Assembly: GCF_000332175.1 (NCBI RefSeq)
Contig: NZ_KB235914.1
Span: 689,966 to 753,965, forward strand
DNA length: 64,000 nt
From: Pseudanabaena sp. PCC 6802
GTDB lineage: Bacteria; Cyanobacteriota; Cyanobacteriia; Pseudanabaenales; Pseudanabaenaceae
Direction of reading: 5' to 3'
This document shows positions 27,991-36,729 of the stretch, piece after piece; within the stretch, counting starts at the first letter, position 1; each line of letters opens with the position of its first letter. The position numbers and the translations under genes were made by a program. A model generated the notes under the pieces. It saw only the letters and a program-made list of their open reading frames with translations. It had not been told where the DNA came from and made no database searches.

Positions 27991-28146
27991 TATAGCGGTT
28001 TTCAGATGAAAACGAGAAGGGGGTTTGGGGGCGTTGCCCCAAGAAGGGGAGGCAGGGCGGTCTTGGGGGTTCCCCGCTAGAGCCACTGCCGTGTTCCACC
28101 CCTTCACCCCGTCAATAAAACCTGTTCTCAATTGAAAACCGCTATA
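27991..28146 (+). repeat. Family B repeat carrying a nested insertion
   Basis: TATAGCGGTTTTCAGATGAA at the left end and TTGAAAACCGCTATA at the right end. The core GGGGGCGTTGCCCC is followed by AAGAAGGGG, where a 44-base foreign segment interrupts before TTCCACCCCTTC. Total length is 156 instead of about 113. The gap 27876-28194 holds nothing else that I recognise. Confidence 0.88.
28050..28093 (+). repeat. Small repeat nested in the family B copy
   Basis: AGGCAGGGCGGTCTTGGGGG, then TTCCCCGCTAGAGCCACTGCC, GTG. GGCAG at one end and CTGCC at the other are complementary, and GGGGG/CCCC form an inner stem. It resembles a short repeat seen in many cyanobacteria; only this copy is in the window. 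Confidence 0.65.
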
Positions 28147-28194
28147 TAAATCGATGGAGCCGACCGCCGAAAGGTTATCTGCGTGCAGCAGAAG

Positions 28195-28674
28195 TTATCT
28201 ACTTTTACGACCATCATTTTGATGGGCAGAATTGCGCGTGAGAGCCACTACTAAGCAAGCTAGCCCCACGTTGATCGATACATCAGCTAAATTAAACACC
28301 GGGAAGTTAATCAACTTAAAATCCAGGAAATCAATCACGACCCCATTGGCAAACCTATCAATCCCATTACCAATTGCTCCCCCCAGGATGCAGCCATAGC
28401 CAATTTTTTCCCATGCATCGAGCTTATTACTGACGCAGCCCAACACAATTAATCCTAAACTGACAGCGAGAGATACCCACTTTAACCAATCACCGGACTG
28501 ATGGAACAGGCTAAAAGCCGCACCTGAATTAGTAATGTATGTGAGATGGAATACACCCTGCCAGATTGCTATAGAGTCATAAAGCTGAAGGTTCTGCATG
28601 ACCATATGCTTGCTGGTTTGGTCGAGACACAGGCAAATTAGCGCCGCAACCCAAAATAAAGTGTTTTTGATCAT
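28195..28674 (-). CDS. lspA: Lipoprotein signal peptidase (signal peptidase II)
   Basis: 159 residues, four membrane segments. Cleaves the signal peptide of diacylglyceryl-prolipoproteins. Conserved boxes: CLDQTSKHMV at the N-terminus, TNSGAAFSLF (NxGAAF), GNGIDRFANGVVIDFLDF with the first catalytic Asp, FNLADVSINVG with the second. The C-terminus is short and basic (NDGRKSR). The hli gene begins 34 bases upstream on the same strand, so hli may be cotranscribed. Confidence 0.95.
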   Translation of the reverse strand: MIKNTLFWVAALICLCLDQTSKHMVMQNLQLYDSIAIWQGVFHLTYITNSGAAFSLFHQSGDWLKWVSLAVSLGLIVLGCVSNKLDAWEKIGYGCILGGAIGNGIDRFANGVVIDFLDFKLINFPVFNLADVSINVGLACLVVALTRNSAHQNDGRKSR

Positions 28675-28707
28675 GCCAAAGACTGAAGAGCCTCACTATA
28701 TTTTTAT

Positions 28708-28881
28708 CTATGTAGCATTAATTATCCCCAACCAGGCCAATACTCCTTGACCTGTAAAAAATTCGATCGCGACAGCCAATAAAAAGCCAATCATGGCAGC
28801 GCGACCGTTAAGGCGTTCGGCATAGGTGTTAAAACCGAAGGTTGGGTCTTTTGCCTGAGGAGTTTGTGCGGGTTCGGTCAT
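28708..28881 (-). CDS. High-light-inducible protein (Hli/Scp, one-helix)
   Basis: 57 residues, with an AGGAGG ribosome site upstream of ATG 28881. The chlorophyll-binding helix is AERLNGRAAMIGFLLAVAIE, containing the ExxNGRxAMxGF signature of the CAB/ELIP/HLIP family, followed by GQGVLAWLG. Hli proteins are thylakoid-bound and protect photosystem assembly under excess light. It is divergent from rpaB. RpaB is a known controller of hli genes through HLR1 sites, so this neighbourhood is meaningful. Too short for most ORF cut-offs. Confidence 0.93.
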   Translation of the reverse strand: MTEPAQTPQAKDPTFGFNTYAERLNGRAAMIGFLLAVAIEFFTGQGVLAWLGIINAT

Positions 28882-29145
28882 GACTCAAGGTGCCTCCTTA
28901 GCGTTAGAAAATTAAGCAAAGTTTTGTCAACAATTGAAACCATTTATTAAAACATCATAAATGAAAATTAAGTTTTACAACATTTTTGAAGCTTAACTTT
29001 TGTTTTTGAATTGTCTAAGCCGATTTCTTGTAAGCTTAGTAAAATAAGGATAAAAAGCTTAATAAGAAGTTTGAAAACCTTCATAAATTTATGCTACGCA
29101 GCTTAACTTATTTAAACGATCGGATTAATCAATCCGATTAATTAA
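28882..29145. promoter_or_regulatory. AT-rich intergenic region between hli and rpaB
   Basis: Divergent regulatory region of very low GC. TTGACA is present for the hli direction (reverse complement of 28925-28930), but no good -10 follows at standard spacing. TTTACAA at 28974-28980 resembles one HLR1 half-site, and I cannot find a clear second half at the usual two-base spacing. Promoter and operator assignment is therefore tentative. Confidence 0.4.
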
Positions 29146-29251
29146 TATAGCCCTAAGCGATCTGGTCTAAGCTGGGGGTGTGGGGACTATGCTCCACGCA
29201 GTGGTTCTACCTCTGCACCCCACCCTAAAGCGATTTCGCAGTGCTGCTATA
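29146..29251 (+). repeat. Diverged family A repeat upstream of rpaB
   Basis: TATAGCCCTAAGCGATCTGG, GGGGGTGTGGGGACTATG, TGGTTCTACCTCTGCACCCC, then GTGCTGCTATA. Arms and core are recognisable but worn, with several mismatches in both hairpins. Confidence 0.75.
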
Positions 29252-29306
29252 CACGTTGCGGAGCAGAAGGAAAACTAAATTTTGCAAATTGACTAGGGTA
29301 ACTGGA

Positions 29307-30050
29307 GTGTCAGGTAGCTTGGAGAGTCATAAGGAAAAAATACTGGTAGTTGACGATGAGGCTAGTATTCGCCGCATCCTGGAAACCAGGCTTTCAATGA
29401 TCGGCTATGAAGTGGTAACCGCAGCCGATGGGGAGGAAGCTATTAGTATGTTTCATCAGGAAGCTCCCGATCTGGTGGTGCTAGATGTCATGATGCCCAA
29501 ATTAGATGGTTATGGCGTTTGTCAAGAGCTGCGCAAGGAATCGGATATTCCCATTATCATGCTCACTGCGCTTGGCGATGTTGCAGATCGAATTACAGGA
29601 CTGGAACTAGGTGCCGATGACTACGTTGTTAAGCCATTCTCGCCAAAGGAACTAGAAGCGCGAATCCGCTCCGTACTGCGCCGCTTTGAACGCAATGGTT
29701 CCTCGGGCATCCCTAGTTCTGGCGTGATCCATGTTGGCAACATTCGGATCGATACCAACAAGCGTCAGGTGTATAAGGGTGACGAACGCATTCGGCTGAC
29801 CGGCATGGAATTTAGTTTATTGGAATTACTCGTGGGTAAATCTGGCGATGCTTTTTCGCGCTCCGATATTCTCCAGGAAGTATGGGGCTACACGCCCGAG
29901 CGTCATGTCGATACCCGTGTAGTTGACGTGCACATATCCCGCCTCCGTGCCAAGCTCGAAGAAGACCCCAGCAATCCCGAGCTTATCCTCACTGCCAGAG
30001 GGACTGGTTACCTGTTTCAGCGTATCATCGAACCAGGAGAAGACGCATAA
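29307..30050 (+). CDS. rpaB: Response regulator RpaB (OmpR family)
   Basis: 247 residues from GTG 29307 (TAGGG eight bases upstream); TTG 29319, giving MESHKEKILVVDDE, is equally in line with family starts. The frame further upstream runs into repeat sequence and is not used here. Receiver domain with KILVVDDEAS, phosphoacceptor Asp in VVLDVMMPKLDGYG and Lys in YVVKPFSP; winged-helix domain from about 145 (SRSDILQEVWGYTPERHVDT, ARGTGYLFQRI). The near-invariant sequence identifies RpaB, the essential high-light and photosynthesis regulator paired with Hik33/NblS, which is not in the window. Confidence 0.95.
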   Translation: MSGSLESHKEKILVVDDEASIRRILETRLSMIGYEVVTAADGEEAISMFHQEAPDLVVLDVMMPKLDGYGVCQELRKESDIPIIMLTALGDVADRITGLELGADDYVVKPFSPKELEARIRSVLRRFERNGSSGIPSSGVIHVGNIRIDTNKRQVYKGDERIRLTGMEFSLLELLVGKSGDAFSRSDILQEVWGYTPERHVDTRVVDVHISRLRAKLEEDPSNPELILTARGTGYLFQRIIEPGEDA

Positions 30051-30138
30051 ACCCGAAATAGCGACAATCCTCAGTCACGTTAACATTTAGGGTTTTCTCT
30101 GTATTGTGGATTGTCGTTTAAAAGACGAGGAGATGGAC

Positions 30139-30621
30139 ATGGAAATTAAGTCAGTTGCAATGGAAATTCCTGACGGTAGCAATATCATCATCGGCCATAC
30201 CCACTTTATTAAAAGCGTTGAAGATTTATACGAAATCATGGTGGGTACGTCGGCTCAGGTTAAATTCGGCATTGCCTTTTGCGAAGCCTCCGGCCCTTGT
30301 CTGATCCGCGTGGCGGGTAATGACGACGCGCTGCAAGCAGTGGCGACTAAAAACGCGCAGGCATTGGCGGCAGGCCACAGTTTTAACATTCTGTTGAAAG
30401 AGGCATATCCCATCAACTTCCTCAATGCCATCAAACAATGCCCGGAAGTTTGCACGATCTATTGCGCTACAGCCAACCCGGTACAGGCGATCGTAGCCGA
30501 GACAGAGCAGGGACGAGGTATTCTGGGTGTCGTGGATGGTTTTTCACCTAAAGGGATAGAAAGCGAAACCGATGCGATCGCGCGGCGAGATTTTCTACGT
30601 CAAATTGGCTACAAGCTGTAA
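30139..30621 (+). CDS. Adenosine-specific kinase
   Basis: 160 residues from ATG 30139, with GAGGAG seven bases upstream; ATG 30133 is too close to that site. Small single-domain protein of the adenosine-specific kinase family (formerly DUF355): VAMEIPDGSNIIIGHTHFIK, FGIAFCEASGPCLIR, NPVQAIVAETEQGRGILGVV. The family was assigned from an archaeal structure and ligand binding; its role in cyanobacteria is not settled. Monocistronic between rpaB and the CrtISO-like gene. Confidence 0.9.
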   Translation: MEIKSVAMEIPDGSNIIIGHTHFIKSVEDLYEIMVGTSAQVKFGIAFCEASGPCLIRVAGNDDALQAVATKNAQALAAGHSFNILLKEAYPINFLNAIKQCPEVCTIYCATANPVQAIVAETEQGRGILGVVDGFSPKGIESETDAIARRDFLRQIGYKL

Positions 30622-30803
30622 ATGATTATTGCAAAACGGATTTGGGACGAGAGGGTGAGGGATAATAATTATGTAACAGAGTGTCCTCAAGTACTTTCCC
30701 TGCTTTCAAAACGAACGTTATGACTTTCTAACTCAATTGGCTTCCATAGGTATTGGCGGAAACTAAGAAAGCAGGAAGGGTTGGCTTGTCATAGGAGGCT
30801 ACG

Positions 30804-32390
30804 ATGGAAAGCTTCGATTATGTAGTTCTAGGAGCTGGTTTGGGCGGACTTTCAGCGGCAGCGTGTTTGGCACGGCAGGGGAATCGAGTTGCTGTGTTAG
30901 AAAAGCACTACTTACCCGGTGGGTGCTGCCACACGTTTGACTACGGCGATTACCGCTTCTGTGCTGACGTGCACTATGTCTCGGAATATGGCGCGCATCA
31001 GCCTCTCAAGCAATTTTTAAACTATATCGAGCGGGATGTTCCATTCAACTCCCTCGACCCTGACTGCATTGACTGGGTAATTACACCGGAAGCCAATCTC
31101 AGAATTCCATTGGGGTGGGAGAACCTGCGCGCGCGATTGCTGTCAAACTTCCCAGAGGAGTCGCACGCGATCGCTCGCTATTGCGACGAGATCGAACATT
31201 TTCACTGGCAGGTGCACGATTTAATGCAGGAAGTGAAATGGTTTGATATTAAGCGATGGGATTGGCTGAAACTGCCGAAATATTGGGATCTGTTTTGGAA
31301 ACAGCACTGGACTTTACAAGACCTTTACGATCGCGTCGGTCTTTCCCCTAAACTGCAAGCTTTGCTAGCAGGTCAGAGTGGCGATTATGCTTTGCCGCCC
31401 AATGAAATCGCTCTGTTGAGCCATACTGCGATTGTTTGGGATTATTCAGAAGGGGCTTACTATCCCAAGCATCACTTCAAGCATCTGGTCGATACGATCG
31501 TAGAAGCGATCGTCGCAGGTGGCGGTGTAGTGAAATACTCCACGCCGGTCGAGCATATTGAAGTTCGCGATCGCAAGGTGTTGAGCGTTACGGCTGGAGG
31601 CGAAAAATACATAGCCACTAAAGCTTACATCAGCGATCTCGATCCTAAACTAACCGTTCAATTGATGGGCAATCCAGAAGTATTGAGCAAAAAAGAATTG
31701 CAACGCTTGACTGGTTATGAATACTCAGCCAGCGCCTTCAATATCTATTTGGGATTGCATCGTACGTTCGAGCCACAAAAGTACGGCATTGGCAATTGGA
31801 ATATCTGGTACTATCCCGACAGCGATCTGAACCGAGCTTATCAGCGACAACTGGCAGGAGATTTGCACCATCCCTGGATTTTCCTGTCTTGTCCGACCAT
31901 GAAATCCAACGAGCCGGGCATGGCTCCAGAGGGCAATCACGTTCTAGAGATCGCAACCATCTGCCCGTACGAACCTTTTAAACACCTGCGAGAAACCGAT
32001 CCTCAAGCATACAAAGCTCAAAAACGAGAAGTCTATCGGGAAATTATGGCCAGCGTGCGAGATTTGATTCCCGACGTGGACGCGCACGCCCGCATGAAGA
32101 TCTACGGCACGCCTACTACGAGCGAGCACTATCTGGGACAACCGCAGGGCAACATTTACGGTGCCAAATTGATACCCCAAAACGTTGGCCTGCATCGCAT
32201 GGGCTATTGTACGGAATTACCTAACCTCTTCCTGGTGGGAGCCACCGCGGGCTATCCTGGCGTGCCGGGCGTGATTAGTAATGGGATGAATGTTGTCGAA
32301 CTGATTACGGGGCGATCGATTCGGCACAAAACCGAGATCCAAAGGCGATCGGTCGAGTGGCGTGTCGAGGAACGAACCGGAGCGCGATAA
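30804..32390 (+). CDS. FAD-dependent oxidoreductase, CrtISO / retinol-saturase-like
   Basis: 528 residues. N-terminal FAD-binding VVLGAGLGGLSAAACLARQG (7-26), then LEKHYLPGGCCHTFDYG, the marker of the CrtISO/RetSat branch of the phytoene desaturase superfamily. The C-terminal flavin motif is LVGATAGYPGVPGVISNGMN. It probably acts on a carotenoid or other polyene lipid (isomerisation, saturation or desaturation); the exact substrate cannot be told from sequence. A GGAGG site lies before ATG 30804. Confidence 0.9.
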   Translation: MESFDYVVLGAGLGGLSAAACLARQGNRVAVLEKHYLPGGCCHTFDYGDYRFCADVHYVSEYGAHQPLKQFLNYIERDVPFNSLDPDCIDWVITPEANLRIPLGWENLRARLLSNFPEESHAIARYCDEIEHFHWQVHDLMQEVKWFDIKRWDWLKLPKYWDLFWKQHWTLQDLYDRVGLSPKLQALLAGQSGDYALPPNEIALLSHTAIVWDYSEGAYYPKHHFKHLVDTIVEAIVAGGGVVKYSTPVEHIEVRDRKVLSVTAGGEKYIATKAYISDLDPKLTVQLMGNPEVLSKKELQRLTGYEYSASAFNIYLGLHRTFEPQKYGIGNWNIWYYPDSDLNRAYQRQLAGDLHHPWIFLSCPTMKSNEPGMAPEGNHVLEIATICPYEPFKHLRETDPQAYKAQKREVYREIMASVRDLIPDVDAHARMKIYGTPTTSEHYLGQPQGNIYGAKLIPQNVGLHRMGYCTELPNLFLVGATAGYPGVPGVISNGMNVVELITGRSIRHKTEIQRRSVEWRVEERTGAR

Positions 32391-32598
32391 AGAAAATAGT
32401 ATTTTGGTATTACACCTGAAACAGTGGTATATCTCTCCATTGCCACAGGGCATAAGGTCAATCTCGAATCGGTGCGATCGCATGTCAGTATTCTCAAACA
32501 AGTTCCCCATAGCATTCTGCTCCATAAGGGATTTTGCGATATGGAGGTCGTGCGATCGCTTTACCAACAAGAAGCTCAAAAACAAGCGATCCTCCACT

Positions 32599-33990
32599 GT
32601 GGAACCTGACGTAATAGAAGGCAAAATAGCCGCAGAACCTCATCCCTCACTTACCGCGATCGATGCCGTGGCGACGATTGTCGGGATCGTTGTGGGGGCG
32701 GGGATTTTTAAAACTCCTGCGATCGTCGCTGCCAGTACGGGTAGCGAAGTGGGCTTTCTCTCAATCTGGCTGGTAGGTGGCTTGATATCGCTGGTGGGGG
32801 TCTTGTGCTATGCCGAACTCGCCACCGCTTACCCGCATCCTGGTGGAGAATACCACTACTTAACTCGCGCGTTTGGTGGGAAGATGGCCTGGTTATTTGC
32901 CTGGGCGCGACTCAGCGTCATGCAGACTGGGTCTATCGCACTCCTGGCGTTTGTATTTGGCGATTACTTTTCTCAGTTGTTGCCTTTAGGAGAAGATACC
33001 GATCGCTCTGCTTCCATTTATGCTGCCTGTGCCGTTATCTTACTGACCGCGCTCAACGCTATGGGAATTCAATTCAGTAGATGGGTGCAAAACGGTTTGA
33101 CTGCTGCAAAAATCCTGGGTTTAGCTTGCGTTTGCCTTGCAGGATTTACCCTGGCTAGAACTCAAACTCCCGTGCTAGATGCGATGCAAAGCACCTCGAA
33201 AAGTTATGGTTTGGCAGCTATCTTTGTATTGCTAACCTATGGAGGCTGGAGCGAAGCTGCGTATATTTCGGCAGAACTTCGCGACGCGCAACGCAATATG
33301 ACCGGAGTACTAGTTTGGAGTATTGCCGCGATCGCCAGTATCTTTATGCTCGTCAACCTCGCCTACCTTAAAGGATTGGGTCTAACGGCGATCGCGAGAT
33401 CGGATGTGGTGGCAGCGGAGTTGATGCGACGGTTGCTTGGCGAAACTGGAGCGCAGTTTATTAGTTTGCTTATTGCAGTTTCAGTACTGGGAGCTATGAA
33501 CGGCACGATCTTTACGGGCGCTCGAACTACTTATGCATTGGGGCGGGATTTCGCTCTATTCAGTTGGCTCGGACGCTGGCATCCCAAGATCGATGCACCA
33601 ATCAACGCTTTGCTCGTTCAGGGCGCGATCGCCTTAGCTCTAGTCGGTCTCGGTACCCTGACCCGCCAGGGGTTTAGCAGTATGGTGGACTACACCGCGC
33701 CCGTCTTCTGGTTTTTCCTGTTACTGGTCGGTCTGTCGCTTTTAGTACTGCGATCGCGCGAACCAGAAGTAACTCGACCGTTTCGCGTGCCTCTCTATCC
33801 GCTGACACCGTTGCTGTTCTGCGCGACGTGCATTTACATGCTACAGGCTAGTTGCACCCAGACTGGCATTGGCGCAGGGGTAGGAATTGCAGCACTGCTG
33901 GTCGGTCTGCCAATTTTGCTGCTGTCACGAGCGATCGCAGGAGAAGATAAGAAACCGGAACCAATCGCTAGAGCTAACAACGGGGATTAA
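32599..33990 (+). CDS. APC-superfamily amino acid permease
   Basis: About 463 residues from GTG 32599. The first membrane segment is AIDAVATIVGIVVGAGIFKT, with the GxGIF signature of the APC fold, and about twelve hydrophobic helices follow (e.g. LSIWLVGGLISLVGVLCYAE, FWFFLLLVGLSLLVL). The open frame extends upstream to 32362, overlapping the previous gene, and ATG 32482 is possible, but that leader is hydrophilic and lacks family similarity. The 3' end overlaps the convergent pcm gene by four bases. Amino acid specificity is unknown. Confidence 0.85.
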   Translation: MEPDVIEGKIAAEPHPSLTAIDAVATIVGIVVGAGIFKTPAIVAASTGSEVGFLSIWLVGGLISLVGVLCYAELATAYPHPGGEYHYLTRAFGGKMAWLFAWARLSVMQTGSIALLAFVFGDYFSQLLPLGEDTDRSASIYAACAVILLTALNAMGIQFSRWVQNGLTAAKILGLACVCLAGFTLARTQTPVLDAMQSTSKSYGLAAIFVLLTYGGWSEAAYISAELRDAQRNMTGVLVWSIAAIASIFMLVNLAYLKGLGLTAIARSDVVAAELMRRLLGETGAQFISLLIAVSVLGAMNGTIFTGARTTYALGRDFALFSWLGRWHPKIDAPINALLVQGAIALALVGLGTLTRQGFSSMVDYTAPVFWFFLLLVGLSLLVLRSREPEVTRPFRVPLYPLTPLLFCATCIYMLQASCTQTGIGAGVGIAALLVGLPILLLSRAIAGEDKKPEPIARANNGD

Positions 33991-34766
33991 TGCCGCGCTT
34001 GCGCTTGCCCTGTTATCGAAGGCAGATGGGAGGGCTTGCCCGTCATTGGTACAAACCGAACGGGGATGGTTCTTTTTTCGACGAGACCGTTATTCGTTCT
34101 GGCGATCGTGACAATATCCTGTTCCCATGTGCCCACCGGAATGACGAGTTTCCCATCCACTGCCAGTTGCTCGACTAAAGCTGGGGGAACGCGATCGGGG
34201 GCGGCAGTGGCGACGATCGCATCGTAGGGGGCGTATTCCGGCCAACCTTCGTAGCCATTCCCCATCTTGACATGGACGTTCTGGTAGCCCAGCCGCTCTA
34301 GAATTTGACGCGCGTGCTCAGCTAGGGCGGGTACGATTTCCACCGTGTAAACTTCTTTTGCCAACCGACTCAAAACAGCCGCCTGATATCCCGAACCAGT
34401 ACCGATCTCCAGCACCTTGTCATTAGGGGAAATTTCAGCCGCCTCGGTCATGTAGGCAACGACGTAGGGCTGCGAGATGGTTTGAGCGTAGCCGATCTCC
34501 AGGGGATAGTCTTCGTAGGCCAGGTGGGTTTCAGATGGATTGACGAAATAGTGGCGGGGCACTTCGGACATAGCCTTCAGAACGGCTGCGTTCTGGATAC
34601 CGCGCGATCGCAATTGTCGGTCTACCATGTGCAACCGCTGACTGTGAAATTCATCGATGCCTGCACCGTGCGCGTGCGTGCCAGCCAGCATGGGAAACTG
34701 CATCATCGCCCAGGCGGGCAAGATTACAAGTACGATGCATAGAAAAATAACGAGGGATACGTGCAT
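33987..34766 (-). CDS. pcm: Protein-L-isoaspartate O-methyltransferase with N-terminal signal/anchor
   Basis: 259 residues from ATG 34766, with GGAGG six bases upstream. The methyltransferase core is normal: VPRHYFVNP, QTISQPYVVAYM (substrate loop), LEIGTGSGYQAAVLS (SAM motif I), YDAIVATAA. It repairs isoaspartyl residues in damaged proteins. Unusually, residues 1-25 (VSLVIFLCIVLVILPAWAMM) form a membrane or signal segment, so this copy is probably exported or membrane-attached, where SAM supply would be a question. DUF1614 gene lies upstream on the same strand. Confidence 0.93.
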   Translation of the reverse strand: MHVSLVIFLCIVLVILPAWAMMQFPMLAGTHAHGAGIDEFHSQRLHMVDRQLRSRGIQNAAVLKAMSEVPRHYFVNPSETHLAYEDYPLEIGYAQTISQPYVVAYMTEAAEISPNDKVLEIGTGSGYQAAVLSRLAKEVYTVEIVPALAEHARQILERLGYQNVHVKMGNGYEGWPEYAPYDAIVATAAPDRVPPALVEQLAVDGKLVIPVGTWEQDIVTIARTNNGLVEKRTIPVRFVPMTGKPSHLPSITGQAQARH

Positions 34767-34833
34767 AGAACCTCCTTCCAAGGCTGGGATAAAGGCGCGT
34801 GCGGACTGGCTCGTTCGGCTTCGAGTTGGGGTT

Positions 34834-35502
34834 TCAAGTCAGCAGCAAGGCCAGCAGACCGCACAGCGCGATGCCGTCAAACACACCCGCTCCACCGATG
34901 CTGAGTACGCCCGCGCTCATTTTGCTGATGTCTTTGAGATGGAGTATGTCCGCTCCAATCAGAGTGCCCAGGATACCACCTGCAAAGGCGATCGCTGAAG
35001 CATGGCTGTTGCTAATTAACATGGCAGATAAAGCAGCAGCAAGAGGAGGAACTAGAGGATTCAACTGAATGCCGATGCCTGGTACGATATGGGCGGCATA
35101 GTAGGACACAACTGATACCACGGCTGTAACCGCTAGAATTGACATGGGAGGAGCTTGCCGAAACTGATATAGAGCAAGCACGATGGGAATCAGACCACCC
35201 CCCACATTCAGAGCAACTACAGTCGTACGTTGGATTCTGTGGAAGGGAATCCCCAAAAACTGTCTCCGATAGAGCAAGACAAAGTCATCGATCAAATCCT
35301 CCTCCGACTCTATGCGATAGAGGGGGATATTAATGGCACTGCCCAGGATAATTAGCGCCAACAGGAGCAACCCGATAGGGCGGGCAAACCCCAACTTCGC
35401 CACCGCTATCTGCACGACATCGATTGCGAGCGCAAACCAGAGGAAGGGTAAGAGCAGCAGGAATAAAAGGAATAGCAGTAGGGTAACTGGAAGGTAGATC
35501 AT
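34834..35502 (-). CDS. DUF1614 membrane protein
   Basis: 222 residues with about six hydrophobic segments, beginning LPVTLLLFLLFLLLLPFLWF. Family marks: GSAINIPLYRIE, VALNVGGGLIPIVLALY, HIVPGIGIQLNPLVPPLAAA, and a Gly/Ala-rich end GVLSIGGAGVFDGIALCGLL. DUF1614 is found in archaea and bacteria and has no proven function; the pattern is transporter-like. It lies 67 bases upstream of pcm in the same direction. Confidence 0.88.
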   Translation of the reverse strand: MIYLPVTLLLFLLFLLLLPFLWFALAIDVVQIAVAKLGFARPIGLLLLALIILGSAINIPLYRIESEEDLIDDFVLLYRRQFLGIPFHRIQRTTVVALNVGGGLIPIVLALYQFRQAPPMSILAVTAVVSVVSYYAAHIVPGIGIQLNPLVPPLAAALSAMLISNSHASAIAFAGGILGTLIGADILHLKDISKMSAGVLSIGGAGVFDGIALCGLLALLLT

Positions 35503-35636
35503 GGCACGAAATTAATAATGCGATCGCTGAGCAACACCAACACCAGGTAACTCAAACACCAGACACTCCCTAGATTTTAAGCCCTTCCAACCCCAGATAC
35601 CAGCAGACGTAACTATTCCTCACCAAAACCAAACAC

Positions 35637-35744
35637 CTATTTCTTCCAGGGAAACTTCGTTCCCATTTCAGTCAAAGCGGAGAAAACAAGATAAGCAGCC
35701 AGCAAACCAACGCCCATCAGAAAAGCCAGTAAATCGTTGTCCAT
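35637..35744 (-). CDS. Very small membrane protein, 35 residues
   Basis: ATG 35744 to TAG 35637: a single hydrophobic helix, LLAFLMGVGLLAAYLVFSAL, with an acidic start (MDND) and a Lys-rich end (KFPWKK). This size and layout match the low-molecular-weight subunits of photosynthetic or NDH-1 complexes, but I do not recognise a named one. A GGAGGA lies 17 bases upstream, further than usual. The call depends on the amphipathic, tail-polarised composition only. Confidence 0.55.
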   Translation of the reverse strand: MDNDLLAFLMGVGLLAAYLVFSALTEMGTKFPWKK

Positions 35745-35810
35745 ACGCGAGATCGGTCAATCCTCCGCTCATATTAGCATCCGTGGTTTGAGCTTAAGAA
35801 TTCAGTCAAC

Positions 35811-35911
35811 AGCTATAGTCAACAGGCTTAGGACGGGGTGCAGGGGTGAAACCCCTGCGTGGGGGCGCAGCCCCCACACCCCCTGTCCTAACAGATCTGT
35901 CTATAGCTATA
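35811..35911 (-). repeat. Family A repeat, reverse orientation
   Basis: AGCTATAGTCAACAGGCTTA, GGGGTGAAACCCC and GGGGGCGCAGCCCCC hairpins, then CTAACAGATCTGTCTATAGC, TATA. A well-conserved full copy. Confidence 0.9.
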
Positions 35912-36029
35912 ACTGGCAAGGAATAGGGAAAAAGTAGCCTTGCTCGTAATACTCCGCCAGCAAAGAAACGGAGAGCGCTCGATAATCTGACGAGCTACCC
36001 TCGGTTTCTGTAGTTATGCTTGCGATCGC

Positions 36030-36143
36030 TATAGCGTTTTTCAATGTGAGAACAGATTTTATTGACGGGGTGAAGGGGTGGTACCCCTTCTTGGGGGCAA
36101 CGCCCCCAAACCCCCTTCTCGTTTTCATCTGAAAACCGCTATA
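36030..36143 (-). repeat. Family B repeat, reverse orientation
   Basis: TATAGCGTTTTTCAATGTGA at the left, GGGGTGGTACCCC and GGGGGCAACGCCCCC hairpins, CATCTGAAAACCGCTATA at the right. It lies 34 bases beyond the psbU stop codon. Confidence 0.9.
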
Positions 36144-36177
36144 AACACCTAAATTGCCAACTGTAAAAGCAAGCCTA

Positions 36178-36555
36178 TTAGCGGATGACTGGCTTTGGCG
36201 GCATCCTCATTTCCAGAGGCACTGTGGCTTCTGCCACCATAAAGTGACCTAAATTAGCTTTTAACAGATCCTTTTGCATATCGCTCAGCCCCTCAATTTT
36301 CAACACATCCTCAACCTTGACGTAGGGGCCGTGCGTGACGATCGATTTTGCCAGAGATGGATAAAATCCCGGACAGTCTGTAAAAGCAGCCATATTAGCG
36401 TTGTTCAGATCGATTTTCACGTCGGATGCAACGCATAACCCTATACCCGCAACGCCAGGTTCTACAGCGATCGCGGGTTGAATCCAGCCAATTAAACCAA
36501 TCCATGTAGCGATCGCTAAAATTAACGCGCTCAACCATATGACTAATCGCTTCAT
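36178..36555 (-). CDS. psbU: Photosystem II 12 kDa extrinsic protein PsbU
   Basis: 125 residues. A signal peptide (VIWLSALILAIATWIGLIGW, cut after AIA near residue 31) sends it to the thylakoid lumen, where PsbU caps the oxygen-evolving complex. The mature part has a helix-hairpin-helix-like fold: IDLNNANMAAFTDCPGFYPS, AKSIVTHGPYVKVEDVLKIE, DLLKANLGHF. Length and sequence fit the family well. Monocistronic. Confidence 0.96.
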   Translation of the reverse strand: MKRLVIWLSALILAIATWIGLIGWIQPAIAVEPGVAGIGLCVASDVKIDLNNANMAAFTDCPGFYPSLAKSIVTHGPYVKVEDVLKIEGLSDMQKDLLKANLGHFMVAEATVPLEMRMPPKPVIR

Positions 36556-36729
36556 AACTTAACCCTCCACATCGCAAAATTCGTCCGCGCCCCCTGGGGA
36601 AATTGCACGTCAAGCACCTTCCACCCTGGAGCAACCATAACAAAGTGGAAAATCGGCTAGTCTAGCCCTAATATCTAGCGTAAAGGAATAATGTGAGGAA
36701 TTTGTGAGATATCTCTGTAAAATTTTTGG

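Larger units (their letters stand above)
35745..36177. other. Gene-free stretch holding two dispersed repeats
   Basis: 433 bases between the small membrane protein and psbU. It contains a reverse family A repeat (35811-35911) and a reverse family B repeat (36030-36143). I see no coding ORF; those present translate repeat sequence. Confidence 0.7.

Noticed and set aside
29241-29306. Extended N-terminus of RpaB
   Set aside because: Begins in the end of a repeat; RpaB proteins start just before KEKILVVDDE.
32362-32598. 79-residue leader of the APC permease
   Set aside because: It overlaps the preceding gene, is hydrophilic and of mixed composition; GTG 32599 fits the family start better, although ATG 32482 cannot be fully excluded.
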